From: DATBGS01 sp036557885
GTDB lineage: Bacteria > Chloroflexota > Ktedonobacteria > Ktedonobacterales > DATBGS01
NCBI GenBank assembly: GCA_036557885.1
Contig: DATBGS010000080.1
Span: 17,262-81,261 of the forward strand
Length of the DNA stretch: 64,000 bases
Direction: 5' to 3'
In this document: in pieces, positions 17,862 through 24,509 of the stretch
How the letters are laid out: every line of letters starts with the position of its first letter
Position numbering within the stretch: the stretch's first letter is position 1
The notes under the pieces: generated by a model
The model's database searches: none
What the model was told of the DNA's origin: nothing
Seen by the model: only the letters and a program-made list of their open reading frames with translations
Position numbers and translations under genes: made by a program

Positions 17862-19210
17862 TGCGGCACTCGCCCAATTTGAAGGGCATCCGGCAGGCCG
17901 CTCCCATAGCCAGTCAGGGTGGTTTGCTGCCCAGAGGTTTGCTGTGGTAGAGGAATCAGTCCCATGCGGATTTTCAGCGTCAGAATACGCTGCACCGAGG
18001 CATCAATGCGCTGCCTGGTCAGTTTTCCGCTTGTCAGGGCGTTCTTCAGCGTCTCTATGGTTTGCTGGACAATCTGCGGGCTGTAGAGGCCCGTCACGAT
18101 GTCGGTGCCTGCCTGGATAGCGAGCAGCGCGGCGTCTGGCACCGACCAGCGGGCGCTGATGGCGTCCATATAGAGGCTATCGCTCATCACGACGCCGTTA
18201 TAGCCAAGCTCTCCGCGCAGCAGGCCGTTGATGACGGCAGGCGAAAGGCTGGTGGGCAACTGGGCATCCACCGCAGGTATTAACTCGTGCGAAACCATAA
18301 TCGCGCGCACGTCCTCGCTTTTGAGCATGAGGCGATAGGGTTGCAGGTCAATCTGTTCCAGGTCTGCCAGTGAGCGGTTGAGTACCGGCATGGCGAGATG
18401 TGGGTCAGTGTTGGTGTCGCCCAGCCCTGGGAAATGTTTGAGGGTGCCTGTCACCTGTCCGCTGCCTTGCAATCCCTCCAGATACGCGCTTGCCATTGCC
18501 GTCACACGGTCGGGCGTCGTGCCAAAGGTACGCCCGCCAAGTTGAGGATTAGAGCGCCCGACATCCACGACCGGGGCCAGATTCACATTGAAGCCGTAAT
18601 CATGCAGCAAAGCCGCGTCCTGCTGACCGCGCGCGCGCGCCATTTGTGGGTCGGTCAGTTCGGCGGCATCAGGCAGCGGCCCAACGAGGTCCAGAAAACG
18701 ATTGACATCGCCGCCTTCCTGGTCAACGGAGGTGAGCAGCGGGATGGAGGCGAGCTTTTGCAACTGCGCGTTCAACGCGCGAATCTGGCTGGCCGAGCCG
18801 ATATTGGCCGCGTACAAAATGAAGCCGCCCAGATCGTAGGTTGTGAGCATCTGGATGGCATCAGGGGTGACATCCTGGCCTGAGAATTGGCCCACCATCA
18901 TCTGCCCCAGCGCTTGATCAAGCGTCAGGTGCTGGGTGAGCAGCGCGGCATAGTCGGAAGATGTCAGCGGGTGGGCCGTGTTGGTTGGCACCGATTTAGA
19001 CAACTCGCAGGGGATGCAGCGGGCCTGGGGAACCTGGCTCCAGCCCACAATAGCGCCCCCCGGCGACATCAATGCGGTGCTTGCCAGGCCCGCGCGCACG
19101 CCCAGGATGGCGAAAAGCAGCAGCAGCCCCAGGCGCAGGAGCCATTGCCGGGCTGGGGGTCGCGGGCGCGTCTTGCTGGTTTGCTTAGGGGTGGTGGGTG
19201 ATGACCTCAT
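17852..19210 (-). CDS. Beta-N-acetylhexosaminidase-like glycoside hydrolase family 3, secreted or anchored
   Basis: This second NagZ-type GH3 protein (452 residues) has a membrane or signal segment at about residues 24-43 (LLRLGLLLLFAILGVRAGLA). Landmarks are VDQEGGDVNRF, NVNLAPVVDVGRSNPQLGGRTFG, the KHFPGLGDTNTDPHLAMP loop with the Asp-x-His dyad, and the nucleophile Asp in MSDSLYMDAI. As in the copy at 12359, PGHG is PGLG. The start overlaps the preceding gene by 4 bases (ATGA) and its end overlaps the flippase start by 10, so three genes form a tight operon. It probably trims extracellular GlcNAc-containing wall glycans. Confidence 0.88.
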   Translation of the reverse strand: MRSSPTTPKQTSKTRPRPPARQWLLRLGLLLLFAILGVRAGLASTALMSPGGAIVGWSQVPQARCIPCELSKSVPTNTAHPLTSSDYAALLTQHLTLDQALGQMMVGQFSGQDVTPDAIQMLTTYDLGGFILYAANIGSASQIRALNAQLQKLASIPLLTSVDQEGGDVNRFLDLVGPLPDAAELTDPQMARARGQQDAALLHDYGFNVNLAPVVDVGRSNPQLGGRTFGTTPDRVTAMASAYLEGLQGSGQVTGTLKHFPGLGDTNTDPHLAMPVLNRSLADLEQIDLQPYRLMLKSEDVRAIMVSHELIPAVDAQLPTSLSPAVINGLLRGELGYNGVVMSDSLYMDAISARWSVPDAALLAIQAGTDIVTGLYSPQIVQQTIETLKNALTSGKLTRQRIDASVQRILTLKIRMGLIPLPQQTSGQQTTLTGYGSGLPDALQIGRVPQWM

Positions 19211-19734
19211 AGCACGCTTGTCCCTCTCAGCAATGGCAGGTCCAGCAGGCAGCGCCGCGTCAGCCAGCCCACCGCGCCCAGCACGCCAAAAAGTTCCAGC
19301 GTGCTGATGGTGCTGACGACATGCGGGTCTTGCGCCAGATAAAAGGGGCCGATGCGCCCGGCAGCAGCAACGGCAAACAAACCAAGGTCAAGCCAGGCGG
19401 GAAGCGTTGCCAGGATGATCGCCACATACCAGCGGCGGCAGAGCAGACCCGTCACCGCTGGCAGCACGTAAAATGCTCCGGCAACCAGCGGCGAAAGGGC
19501 GTGCGGAATAGGGCCGTTAGGATAGCCGTAGCTGGCCCAGATGCTCTCAGGCACCAGCGCGACCAGCAGCAGCGCTACCTCTGTTACGACCACGATCCAG
19601 AGAATGGGAAGATGGAGAACCAGCAGGAGCGCTTTGGTTCGGTTGGGGATATGAAAGCTCAGGGCCGATGTCCCACCGGCGAGTGAAGCATCTCTCTTAT
19701 CTGCCTGTGTGTCGGAAGAGAAAAGACGCGCCAT
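19207..19734 (-). CDS. Small polytopic membrane protein of unknown function
   Basis: This 175-residue protein has a 40-residue hydrophilic start and four hydrophobic segments (LLLVLHLPILWIVVVTEVALLLVALVP and three more). No family is recognised. I chose the ATG at 19734 because AAGGAG lies 8 bases upstream; a longer frame starting at 19800 has no ribosome-binding site. It is the first gene of the operon with the GH3 enzyme and the flippase, and a -24/-12 promoter candidate lies 60 bases upstream. A role in envelope assembly is inferred only from this linkage. Confidence 0.65.
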   Translation of the reverse strand: MARLFSSDTQADKRDASLAGGTSALSFHIPNRTKALLLVLHLPILWIVVVTEVALLLVALVPESIWASYGYPNGPIPHALSPLVAGAFYVLPAVTGLLCRRWYVAIILATLPAWLDLGLFAVAAAGRIGPFYLAQDPHVVSTISTLELFGVLGAVGWLTRRCLLDLPLLRGTSVL

Positions 19735-19792
19735 TGTGATCTCCTTCCATTGAGACTTGCGGGCGGCTACAGCACAATCGCCGTCCTCGTAT

Positions 19793-19808
19793 AGCAGCAC
19801 CTATGCCA
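19793..19808 (-). promoter_or_regulatory. Candidate sigma-54 (-24/-12) promoter of the membrane protein-GH3-flippase operon
   Basis: Minus strand TTGGCAT-AGGTG-CTGCT with GG-N10-GC spacing, 59 bases before the start at 19734. It lies just downstream, in minus-strand direction, of the terminator hairpin of the preceding transcription unit, as expected for a new promoter. Confidence 0.55.
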
Positions 19809-19836
19809 AGCCCAGCAAGGCAGGAAGTGCAAATGA

Positions 19837-19872
19837 CAGGGCCAGTACAGCACTTTCGCTGTACTGGCCCTG
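19837..19872 (-). terminator. 14-bp hairpin, probable terminator of the PRC-barrel operon
   Basis: CAGGGCCAGTACAG and its exact complement flank an 8-base loop, 48 bases past the stop at 19920. The T-run (TCATTT on the minus strand) is weak. The position between two same-strand operons supports a terminator. Confidence 0.6.
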
Positions 19873-19919
19873 CCCGCAGGAAACCACACCTGGAGAAAAC
19901 AGGCGCTAGAAACTATTCC

Positions 19920-20324
19920 CTAACCCTGGCTCAGTGGCGGCTCGTTCTCTTGTGAAGGAGGAGGTATAACTTCGCCCTCATCTGGGACTGGTGGGACGGG
20001 CTGGTTTTCTGTCGGGCCTGGCGGGACAAAGGGGCGCGTCGGGCCGTTGACCAGCCATTCATCCGGTGGCGTCCTCCAGCGACTCTGCCGCAGTTCCTCT
20101 TTAGAGAGGTTCAGACCCACCCACATAGCATCGCGTTTGGCAATCGCGGTGGTTGGCAGATACAGTTCATGCGTGAAAAGCCAGCCCTGCTCGACGACGA
20201 AGTAGCCATCGCGCAAAGCGGAAAGGCGCACCGGCCCCACCTTCTGTCCATCTACGTCATAGACTGTTGTTCCAGTAAGAAGTTCTCCATCAGGAGTGTT
20301 CTGATCAAGTGGTGTATTCATCAT
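19920..20324 (-). CDS. PRC-barrel-like protein with proline-rich tail
   Basis: This 134-residue protein begins with a beta-rich segment (GTTVYDVDGQKVGPV, then DGYFVVEQGWLFTHELYLPTTAIA) that matches the PRC-barrel/DUF2171 pattern of short sheets that bind partner proteins or ligands. Residues 90-134 are Pro/Glu-rich and look disordered. Tandem ATG codons at 20324 and 20321 follow AAAGGAG. It lies 65 bases downstream of the 115-residue gene on the same strand and is probably cotranscribed with it from the candidate sigma-54 promoter at 20792. General stress-type function is an inference from similar proteins elsewhere. Confidence 0.65.
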   Translation of the reverse strand: MMNTPLDQNTPDGELLTGTTVYDVDGQKVGPVRLSALRDGYFVVEQGWLFTHELYLPTTAIAKRDAMWVGLNLSKEELRQSRWRTPPDEWLVNGPTRPFVPPGPTENQPVPPVPDEGEVIPPPSQENEPPLSQG

Positions 20325-20389
20325 CGCATGGTTGCTCCTTTCTTGGATAGCAGTGAGGAGACGTGTGCGCACGAGCGCTTATAGTATCT

Positions 20390-20737
20390 CTAGCTATCAC
20401 CTGGGCTGTATGGACTGTGCTCATCCTGCTCCACTGTTACTTCAGGTGTGCTCAAGAATGCTTGTTGATGCAGCAAGCGATAGAGTGGGACATCGGTGAG
20501 TGTGTCTCCCTTCTGGCTCACCTCGTAGATCGCGCCCTCGCACTCAGCTTCTGGAAATACCAGAACGACGCGCAATTGAAGAAACTGAGGATGGAAGGTC
20601 CGCAGCCAGTAGAGGAGTTCTCTGGCCGTCCATTCATCGCCTGCTCCTGCGAGAATGAAGCTCTCCTCCAAACGCGCCAGTTCTTCCAGACAGGCGTGCA
20701 GCGTGAGTGGGCCTCGTGGCGGTCCGATGTGTTTCAT
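20390..20737 (-). CDS. Hypothetical protein, 115 residues
   Basis: I do not recognise this protein. It is acidic, soluble and has no signal peptide. The middle reads ELLYWLRTFHPQFLQLRVVLVFPEAECEG, suggesting an alpha-beta fold. The gene is well supported: GGAGG lies 7 bases before the ATG, and a strong GG-N10-GC promoter candidate lies at 20792-20807, 55 bases upstream. The PRC-barrel gene follows on the same strand. Confidence 0.6.
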   Translation of the reverse strand: MKHIGPPRGPLTLHACLEELARLEESFILAGAGDEWTARELLYWLRTFHPQFLQLRVVLVFPEAECEGAIYEVSQKGDTLTDVPLYRLLHQQAFLSTPEVTVEQDEHSPYSPGDS

Positions 20738-20791
20738 ACCTTTGCCTCCTTCGGCATGTAGCCGCTCCAGGTAGGTTCGTCCACATGAGTT

Positions 20792-20807
20792 TGCACGTCC
20801 GGTGCCA
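20792..20807 (-). promoter_or_regulatory. Candidate sigma-54 (-24/-12) promoter
   Basis: Minus strand TTGGCAC-CGGAC-GTGCA: the -24 element is a perfect TGGCAC, with the GC of the -12 element after exactly 10 bases. It is 55 bases before the start at 20737 and points towards it. Confidence 0.65.
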
Positions 20808-20894
20808 ATGCGGTGTTGGTCGTTGCGGAACCCAGAAACCCAGGGGTAGAGCGGTACCGGAGCGCCAGGCAGCCTGGTCAGCGCCCAAAGCTGG

Positions 20895-21122
20895 TCAGGT
20901 AAGCGCTCCTGAGCGAGATTTCAAGTTCTGCTGGGGTGGTCGCGTCGTCGTATGCTCTTCCCACAGCACGCTGACCACCACCAGACAAAACACGCCTCCC
21001 AGGACCGCTGCTATGAGGGCGAAGCCAATGCCAGCCAGAGGTAGGCTGATCGCAAAGGCGATGAGCGCTCCCAGGAGTGCCGCCCCACCCTGCACCCGCA
21101 AATGTGTATCTATGCTCTGCAC
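20895..21122 (-). CDS. Small membrane protein, two transmembrane helices
   Basis: This 75-residue protein consists of a short polar start, a hydrophobic hairpin (GGAALLGALIAFAISL and GIGFALIAAVLGGVFCLVVV) and a polar tail. The Gly/Ala spacing recalls glycine-zipper membrane proteins, but no family is certain. The GTG at 21122 is preceded by GGAGG at 6 bases. An ATG at 21170 in the same frame is also possible, with AGGAGA almost touching it. It follows the His-rich gene by 62 bases and is probably in the same transcript. Confidence 0.6.
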   Translation of the reverse strand: MQSIDTHLRVQGGAALLGALIAFAISLPLAGIGFALIAAVLGGVFCLVVVSVLWEEHTTTRPPQQNLKSRSGALT

Positions 21123-21184
21123 GTATTCCCTCCTCTTGTTCTCCGTTTGCCCCGCGTTGGCTGAAGCCATTCTCCTGCTTCAGC

Positions 21185-21424
21185 CTACAGGTGGTACTGC
21201 TGATGATGGGGATGCTCCTCGTGGAGAGGATCATCCATCTCGTGGAGATGTTCCTGCTCCCCTCCTGCATGCGTATGGCGGTGATAGTGAAAGGCATGGT
21301 CGCCATGCACATGCTTATGGCTGTGCTGTGTATTTTCATGAAGTACATACTCCAGATCACGAGCCGACGCTTCTTCTGGAGCGGTCTTGCCTGGATTGCC
21401 TGGCAATGAAGTTGGACTCATCAC
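21185..21424 (-). CDS. Histidine-rich small protein, probably metal-binding
   Basis: This 79-residue protein has 17 histidines. They are concentrated in residues 28-79, largely as alternating His-X pairs (HSHKHVHGDHAFHYHRHTH), then EHLHEMDD and EEHPHHQQYH with interspersed acidic residues. There is no signal peptide or membrane segment. Such composition is known in metal-storing or metal-handling proteins (Hpn, HypB or SlyD tails, ZIP transporter loops), which bind nickel, zinc, copper or cobalt; the metal here is unknown. AAGGA precedes the ATG. Upstream are an 11-bp perfect palindrome (21447-21470) and a candidate sigma-54 promoter (21551-21566). The two-helix membrane protein gene follows it. 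Confidence 0.65.
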   Translation of the reverse strand: MMSPTSLPGNPGKTAPEEASARDLEYVLHENTQHSHKHVHGDHAFHYHRHTHAGGEQEHLHEMDDPLHEEHPHHQQYHL

Positions 21425-21446
21425 GCTCAGTCCTTTCTCTCGTGTC

Positions 21447-21470
21447 TCAGAAGTAGCGAGCTACTTCTGA
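21447..21470. promoter_or_regulatory. Palindrome upstream of the His-rich gene, possible operator
   Basis: TCAGAAGTAGC and its exact complement are separated by GA. It lies 23 bases upstream of the His-rich start and about 80 bases downstream of the -24/-12 promoter, so it is in the transcribed leader. It could be a repressor site or an RNA hairpin. A T7 run begins 14 bases further on the plus side, but no plus-strand gene precedes it. Confidence 0.55.
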
Positions 21471-21550
21471 GCGCCACAGTAGTTTTTTTGCGCATTAGCC
21501 CGCTCGCCACGACCACACCTCTCCCCTGCCATGATCAACAGTTCTTAGAA

Positions 21551-21566
21551 TGCACATAAGATGCCA
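21551..21566 (-). promoter_or_regulatory. Candidate sigma-54 (-24/-12) promoter of the His-rich operon
   Basis: Minus strand TTGGCAT-CTTAT-GTGCA with exact GG-N10-GC spacing, 127 bases upstream of the start at 21424. Confidence 0.55.
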
Positions 21567-21764
21567 ACTGGGCGTATGCTGTTTGCATGATGCGTCAGCG
21601 CCCAATGGTGGCTGCCCTGGCTTTGCTCCGGTAACAGCCAAGCGGCAGTATGTGCTACGCAGAGGACTAGCTGGGGGTGTTGTCAGGAGGGGCGCCGCCT
21701 GAAACTGACCAGTAACAGGAGTCCCCTGGCTAAAGCAGCAGCACGAGTTTGCTTTTCTGAGGGC

Positions 21765-22508
21765 TTATCTTTTGCCTGCGAAATTCTGCCTGCGCTCATC
21801 CAGGCGGCTTGCTGGAAAGGGGGTAAGCCATTGCTTGAGAAAGCATTGCACCTGCTTTACTTGCCTACGGCTGATGCCTACCTGCCGAGCGATGAAACCA
21901 TATTTTTGCTGGGCAAGTTCAGGCAGAAAGCGCGAGACAATCTCAACCGCATACGGCTGGCTCTGGCCGCGCGCTTCCAAATAGCGCAATTGCAAGAGAA
22001 AGCACTCCCGCACATCTCGCGCCCCTATACCGCCTGGCTTCTGCATATGCAGAGACGCCAGAACCTCCTCTACCTGGCCGACGGGGACGCGGAGTATTCG
22101 AGCCGTTTCTTCCACTGAACAGCGCAGGTACCCCGACTCATCGAGATTGCCAACCAGATATTCAATGATTGGAGCAGCCTGTTTGGGTAGCTCGGTCTTG
22201 AGCGCAGTCGCCAGCGCCTTTCTGAGTCCTGGGAGTGCTCCAGAGCTTGTGAAGGGTTCATTGGCCTCTTCTTCATCTCGGCCTGGTTGGACAATGCCTA
22301 TTGGCGCCGTTCTGTCCTGTGTATCGGTTGCCTTCTGCGGGGAAGCCAGGTACATGGATGGACAGCGCGGACATTGCCCGCCCCAGAGTGTTCGGCCACA
22401 TGCAGGGCAGAGTGATAGCCCGTCGAGTTCTGTATGGTTTTGTCCGGCTTCTTCATAGGGTTGTGGGAGCAAACTTGCTGAATCCTGCTGGTCCAGGCGT
22501 GTATCCAT
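21765..22508 (-). CDS. Truncated sigma-54 paralogue: zinc ribbon plus partial core-binding domain only
   Basis: This 247-residue protein is clearly related to the RpoN at 38857. It shares a CxxC-x8-CxxC ribbon (Cys 34, 37, 46, 49; CPACGRTLWGGQCPRC) and a core-binding stretch with EYLVGNLDESGYLRCSVEE and GGIGARDVRECFLLQLRYLE. It lacks the activator-interaction region I, as only a polar 30-residue tail precedes the ribbon. It also ends abruptly after LTPFPAS, without the second half of the core-binding domain, the helix-turn-helix or the RpoN box. No remnant of those parts is visible downstream in any frame. The frame is otherwise intact, with GGAG before the ATG at 22508, and it follows the TPR gene by 26 bases. 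It may be a core-binding competitor or a decaying copy. Confidence 0.8.
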   Translation of the reverse strand: MDTRLDQQDSASLLPQPYEEAGQNHTELDGLSLCPACGRTLWGGQCPRCPSMYLASPQKATDTQDRTAPIGIVQPGRDEEEANEPFTSSGALPGLRKALATALKTELPKQAAPIIEYLVGNLDESGYLRCSVEETARILRVPVGQVEEVLASLHMQKPGGIGARDVRECFLLQLRYLEARGQSQPYAVEIVSRFLPELAQQKYGFIARQVGISRRQVKQVQCFLKQWLTPFPASRLDERRQNFAGKR

Positions 22509-22534
22509 CGTTGTATCTCCTCTCCTGGTCTGGC

Positions 22535-23005
22535 CTAGAGATGTCGTGCCCGCCAATAGGTCCACAGAGCAGCAAACGGGCGTTTGAGGAGCAAGAAGAC
22601 GTGAGCTTTCCCATAGTAGGAAGGGGCAAAGCTGGGATTTTGTTGAATGGCGGCCTCGTAAGCAATGAGGGCTTCTTTGTTTCGACCAAGCTGACTCAGG
22701 GCCAGCGCCTGGCCCTCATAAGCAAGCGCACAGGCAGGGTCGAGATGCAGCGCGTTTTCAAAAGTAGTCAGAGCCTCGGCAGGGCGCTTCAGGAACAGGA
22801 GCGTGTTGCCCTTGCCCAGGGTAGCCAACACATCCTGGGGATGATCTTCAAGAGCAATCTCATACAGTTGCAGCGCTGCATCATACTTTTCAACGGCAAC
22901 AAGTTTAGCTGCCAGCCCTTGGAGGTCAGGGGGCACCTCCAACTGAGGGGCGGCTGCGTTCTCTGGCGGGCGTTCTGGCGCTATAAGCGGCGGTTGCGTT
23001 GGCAT
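22535..23005 (-). CDS. Tetratricopeptide repeat protein
   Basis: This 156-residue soluble protein has a Pro-rich first 30 residues and then three to four TPR units: KYDAALQLYEIALEDHP, RPAEALTTFENALHLDP and RNKEALIAYEAAIQQNP, each with the conserved small and aromatic positions. TPR arrays form right-handed superhelices for protein binding. It is the first gene of a two-gene unit with the truncated sigma-54 paralogue (26-base gap), so its partner may be that protein or RNA polymerase; this is inference. AAAGGAG lies before the ATG, and a strong -24/-12 site is 120 bases upstream. Confidence 0.8.
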   Translation of the reverse strand: MPTQPPLIAPERPPENAAAPQLEVPPDLQGLAAKLVAVEKYDAALQLYEIALEDHPQDVLATLGKGNTLLFLKRPAEALTTFENALHLDPACALAYEGQALALSQLGRNKEALIAYEAAIQQNPSFAPSYYGKAHVFLLLKRPFAALWTYWRARHL

Positions 23006-23125
23006 TGCGTGCGCTCCTTTCTCTCACTCCATCCTCTGCTGTTTCCCTTTTCAGATGGAGGGTATTTCCCCGTCTTTAAGTCCCTGCTGGGTGGGTGGTC
23101 AGTCATACACCTGTTCACTTTATCT

Positions 23126-23141
23126 AGCAAGATTGTTGCCA
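23126..23141 (-). promoter_or_regulatory. Candidate sigma-54 (-24/-12) promoter of the TPR-truncated sigma-54 operon
   Basis: Minus strand TGGCAA-CAATC-TTGCT: the -12 element TTGCT is canonical and the spacing is GG-N10-GC. It is about 120 bases before the TPR start. An imperfect palindrome (TCGTCC-N8-GGACGA, 23158-23177) lies upstream, where an activator could bind. The rest of the 339-base gap up to the TetR gene shows no coding sequence. Confidence 0.6.
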
Positions 23142-23344
23142 GAAAGATACCCAGCATTCGTCCGGTTGACTGGACGACTCTTTGTTTTCACCCCCAAAAG
23201 AAAGAGGAGGGTATCTTCTGCCTATGATAACTCGCTGATAGGTAGCTCATAGCCTTTTGCCTATGGTATGATTGGGATGAGTGAATACGAAGACAGGGTG
23301 GCATGCCTCCCAGCCTGCTCATCGCCCTCTGAAAGGATGCAGAT

Positions 23345-23986
23345 ATGTCACCTAGTGAGCAAGGAGCACGTCAGGTGGTAAGAAGAAGTACCGACCCTCA
23401 GACCCGGCAGGCAACACGTGAGCGCCTTCTGCGCTCAGCGGCCAGAGAGTTTTCCCAGATAGGATTTGATCAGGCGAATATTAACACCATTGCCGAGCAA
23501 GCGGGTTTGGGGAAGGGGACCATTTATCTTTATTTTCCTAGCAAACATGATCTGTTCTTGGAACTGCTTCAGGCGATTGCTATGCGCCAGTTGGCCGTTG
23601 TGCGTGCCGCATTAGCGAGTAAGCCGACTATCCAGGGACAGCTCGAGGCGCTTTGGTTAGCGTTTGTGCGCCTGGCGGTGGAAGATACCGAAGGCTTTCA
23701 GGTCTATATGAGCGCCCTGTACGGTGTCAACCGCGCTTTCCAGGCCGAAGCCACTGCTCTGCTGCGTGAATACATGAGCTTGCTCAGCAGTATTCTGGCA
23801 AAGGCTGGACATTCCAACCAGCCGCCCCAGCCAGAACTGGAAATCCGCGCCTTGTATCTCTTCTCAGCCACCGAATCTTTTGTCCTGGCAGCACGGGTAC
23901 TTGGCTACACTGAGCAGCAGTTGGCGGCTCTGGCGCCCTCGATAGCGACACTCCTGATGTATGGGTTGCCAGGCACCCACAAATGA
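23345..23986 (+). CDS. TetR/AcrR-family transcriptional regulator
   Basis: This 213-residue protein has the TetR N-terminal helix-turn-helix: RERLLRSAAREFSQIGFDQANINTIAEQAGLGKGTIYLYFPSKHDLF, at residues about 25-72. A helical ligand-binding and dimerisation domain follows. The ligand cannot be predicted. AAAGGA lies 8 bases before the ATG. It is divergent from the TPR-sigma-54 paralogue operon, so the shared 339-base intergenic region may contain its operator; the TCGTCC-N8-GGACGA inverted repeat at about 23158-23177 is one candidate. TetR proteins are usually repressors of neighbouring genes. Confidence 0.88.
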   Translation: MSPSEQGARQVVRRSTDPQTRQATRERLLRSAAREFSQIGFDQANINTIAEQAGLGKGTIYLYFPSKHDLFLELLQAIAMRQLAVVRAALASKPTIQGQLEALWLAFVRLAVEDTEGFQVYMSALYGVNRAFQAEATALLREYMSLLSSILAKAGHSNQPPQPELEIRALYLFSATESFVLAARVLGYTEQQLAALAPSIATLLMYGLPGTHK

Positions 23987-24032
23987 ATTGCCCCTGTCTC
24001 AGCACCAATTTACAGGATGCCTAAGAACAGCG

Positions 24033-24062
24033 TGCCCCCTCCATTGTTACATGGAGGGGGCA
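24033..24062. terminator. 12-bp hairpin between convergent TetR and GlsB genes
   Basis: TGCCCCCTCCAT and its exact complement flank a 6-base loop. It lies 47 bases after the TetR stop and 20 bases after the GlsB stop, so it could terminate both. T-runs are short on both sides. Confidence 0.6.
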
Positions 24063-24081
24063 GCGACCCTATTTCCCCACG

Positions 24082-24372
24082 CTAGATAGTGGTGGCGCCG
24101 CGACTGAAGAGGCGAACCACCCAGAGCAGGATACAGGCGCCAATGAAGGCGGTAATAAAGGATCCGATGATCCCCACATCTGCGCTGACAAAGAGGCCAA
24201 GCAGCAGGCCGCCCAGGAGAGCGCCCAGAATACCGACGACAATATCGCCCAGGATGCCAAAACCACCACCGCGCATCACGCGGCCAGCCAGCGCGCCAGC
24301 GATGGCGCCAATGATAATCCAGCCAATCCAACCTACTGTCGAAGAGATTGCAGCCAAAACGGTCAATTCCAT
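24082..24372 (-). CDS. GlsB/YeaQ/YmgE-family stress-response membrane protein
   Basis: This 96-residue protein has three hydrophobic helices rich in glycine. The family signature IIGAIAGALAGRVMRGGGFGILGDIVVGILGALLGG is intact (transglycosylase-associated protein family). Members are induced by general stress in many bacteria and associate with Asp23-type envelope proteins in Firmicutes; the biochemical role is unclear. The ATG at 24372 has AAAGGAA upstream. A -24/-12 promoter candidate lies 78 bases before the start. A second, more divergent relative is at 40442. Confidence 0.88.
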   Translation of the reverse strand: MELTVLAAISSTVGWIGWIIIGAIAGALAGRVMRGGGFGILGDIVVGILGALLGGLLLGLFVSADVGIIGSFITAFIGACILLWVVRLFSRGATTI

Positions 24373-24449
24373 CAAGTTGGTTCCTTTCATCTCCCCCGCT
24401 GTCCGAGGCACCGGACAACGTGCTCAACAATGCTCTGCTTTCTCTTCTA

Positions 24450-24465
24450 TGCACTCGGAATGCCA
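24450..24465 (-). promoter_or_regulatory. Candidate sigma-54 (-24/-12) promoter of the GlsB gene
   Basis: Minus strand TTGGCAT-TCCGA-GTGCA with exact GG-N10-GC spacing, 78 bases before the GlsB start. It is nearly the same as the sites at 20792, 21551 and 40891. Confidence 0.6.
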
Positions 24466-24509
24466 ACTTGCTGCTTGCAGATCTTTGGATTTTCGTGTTG
24501 AAAGCGCGG

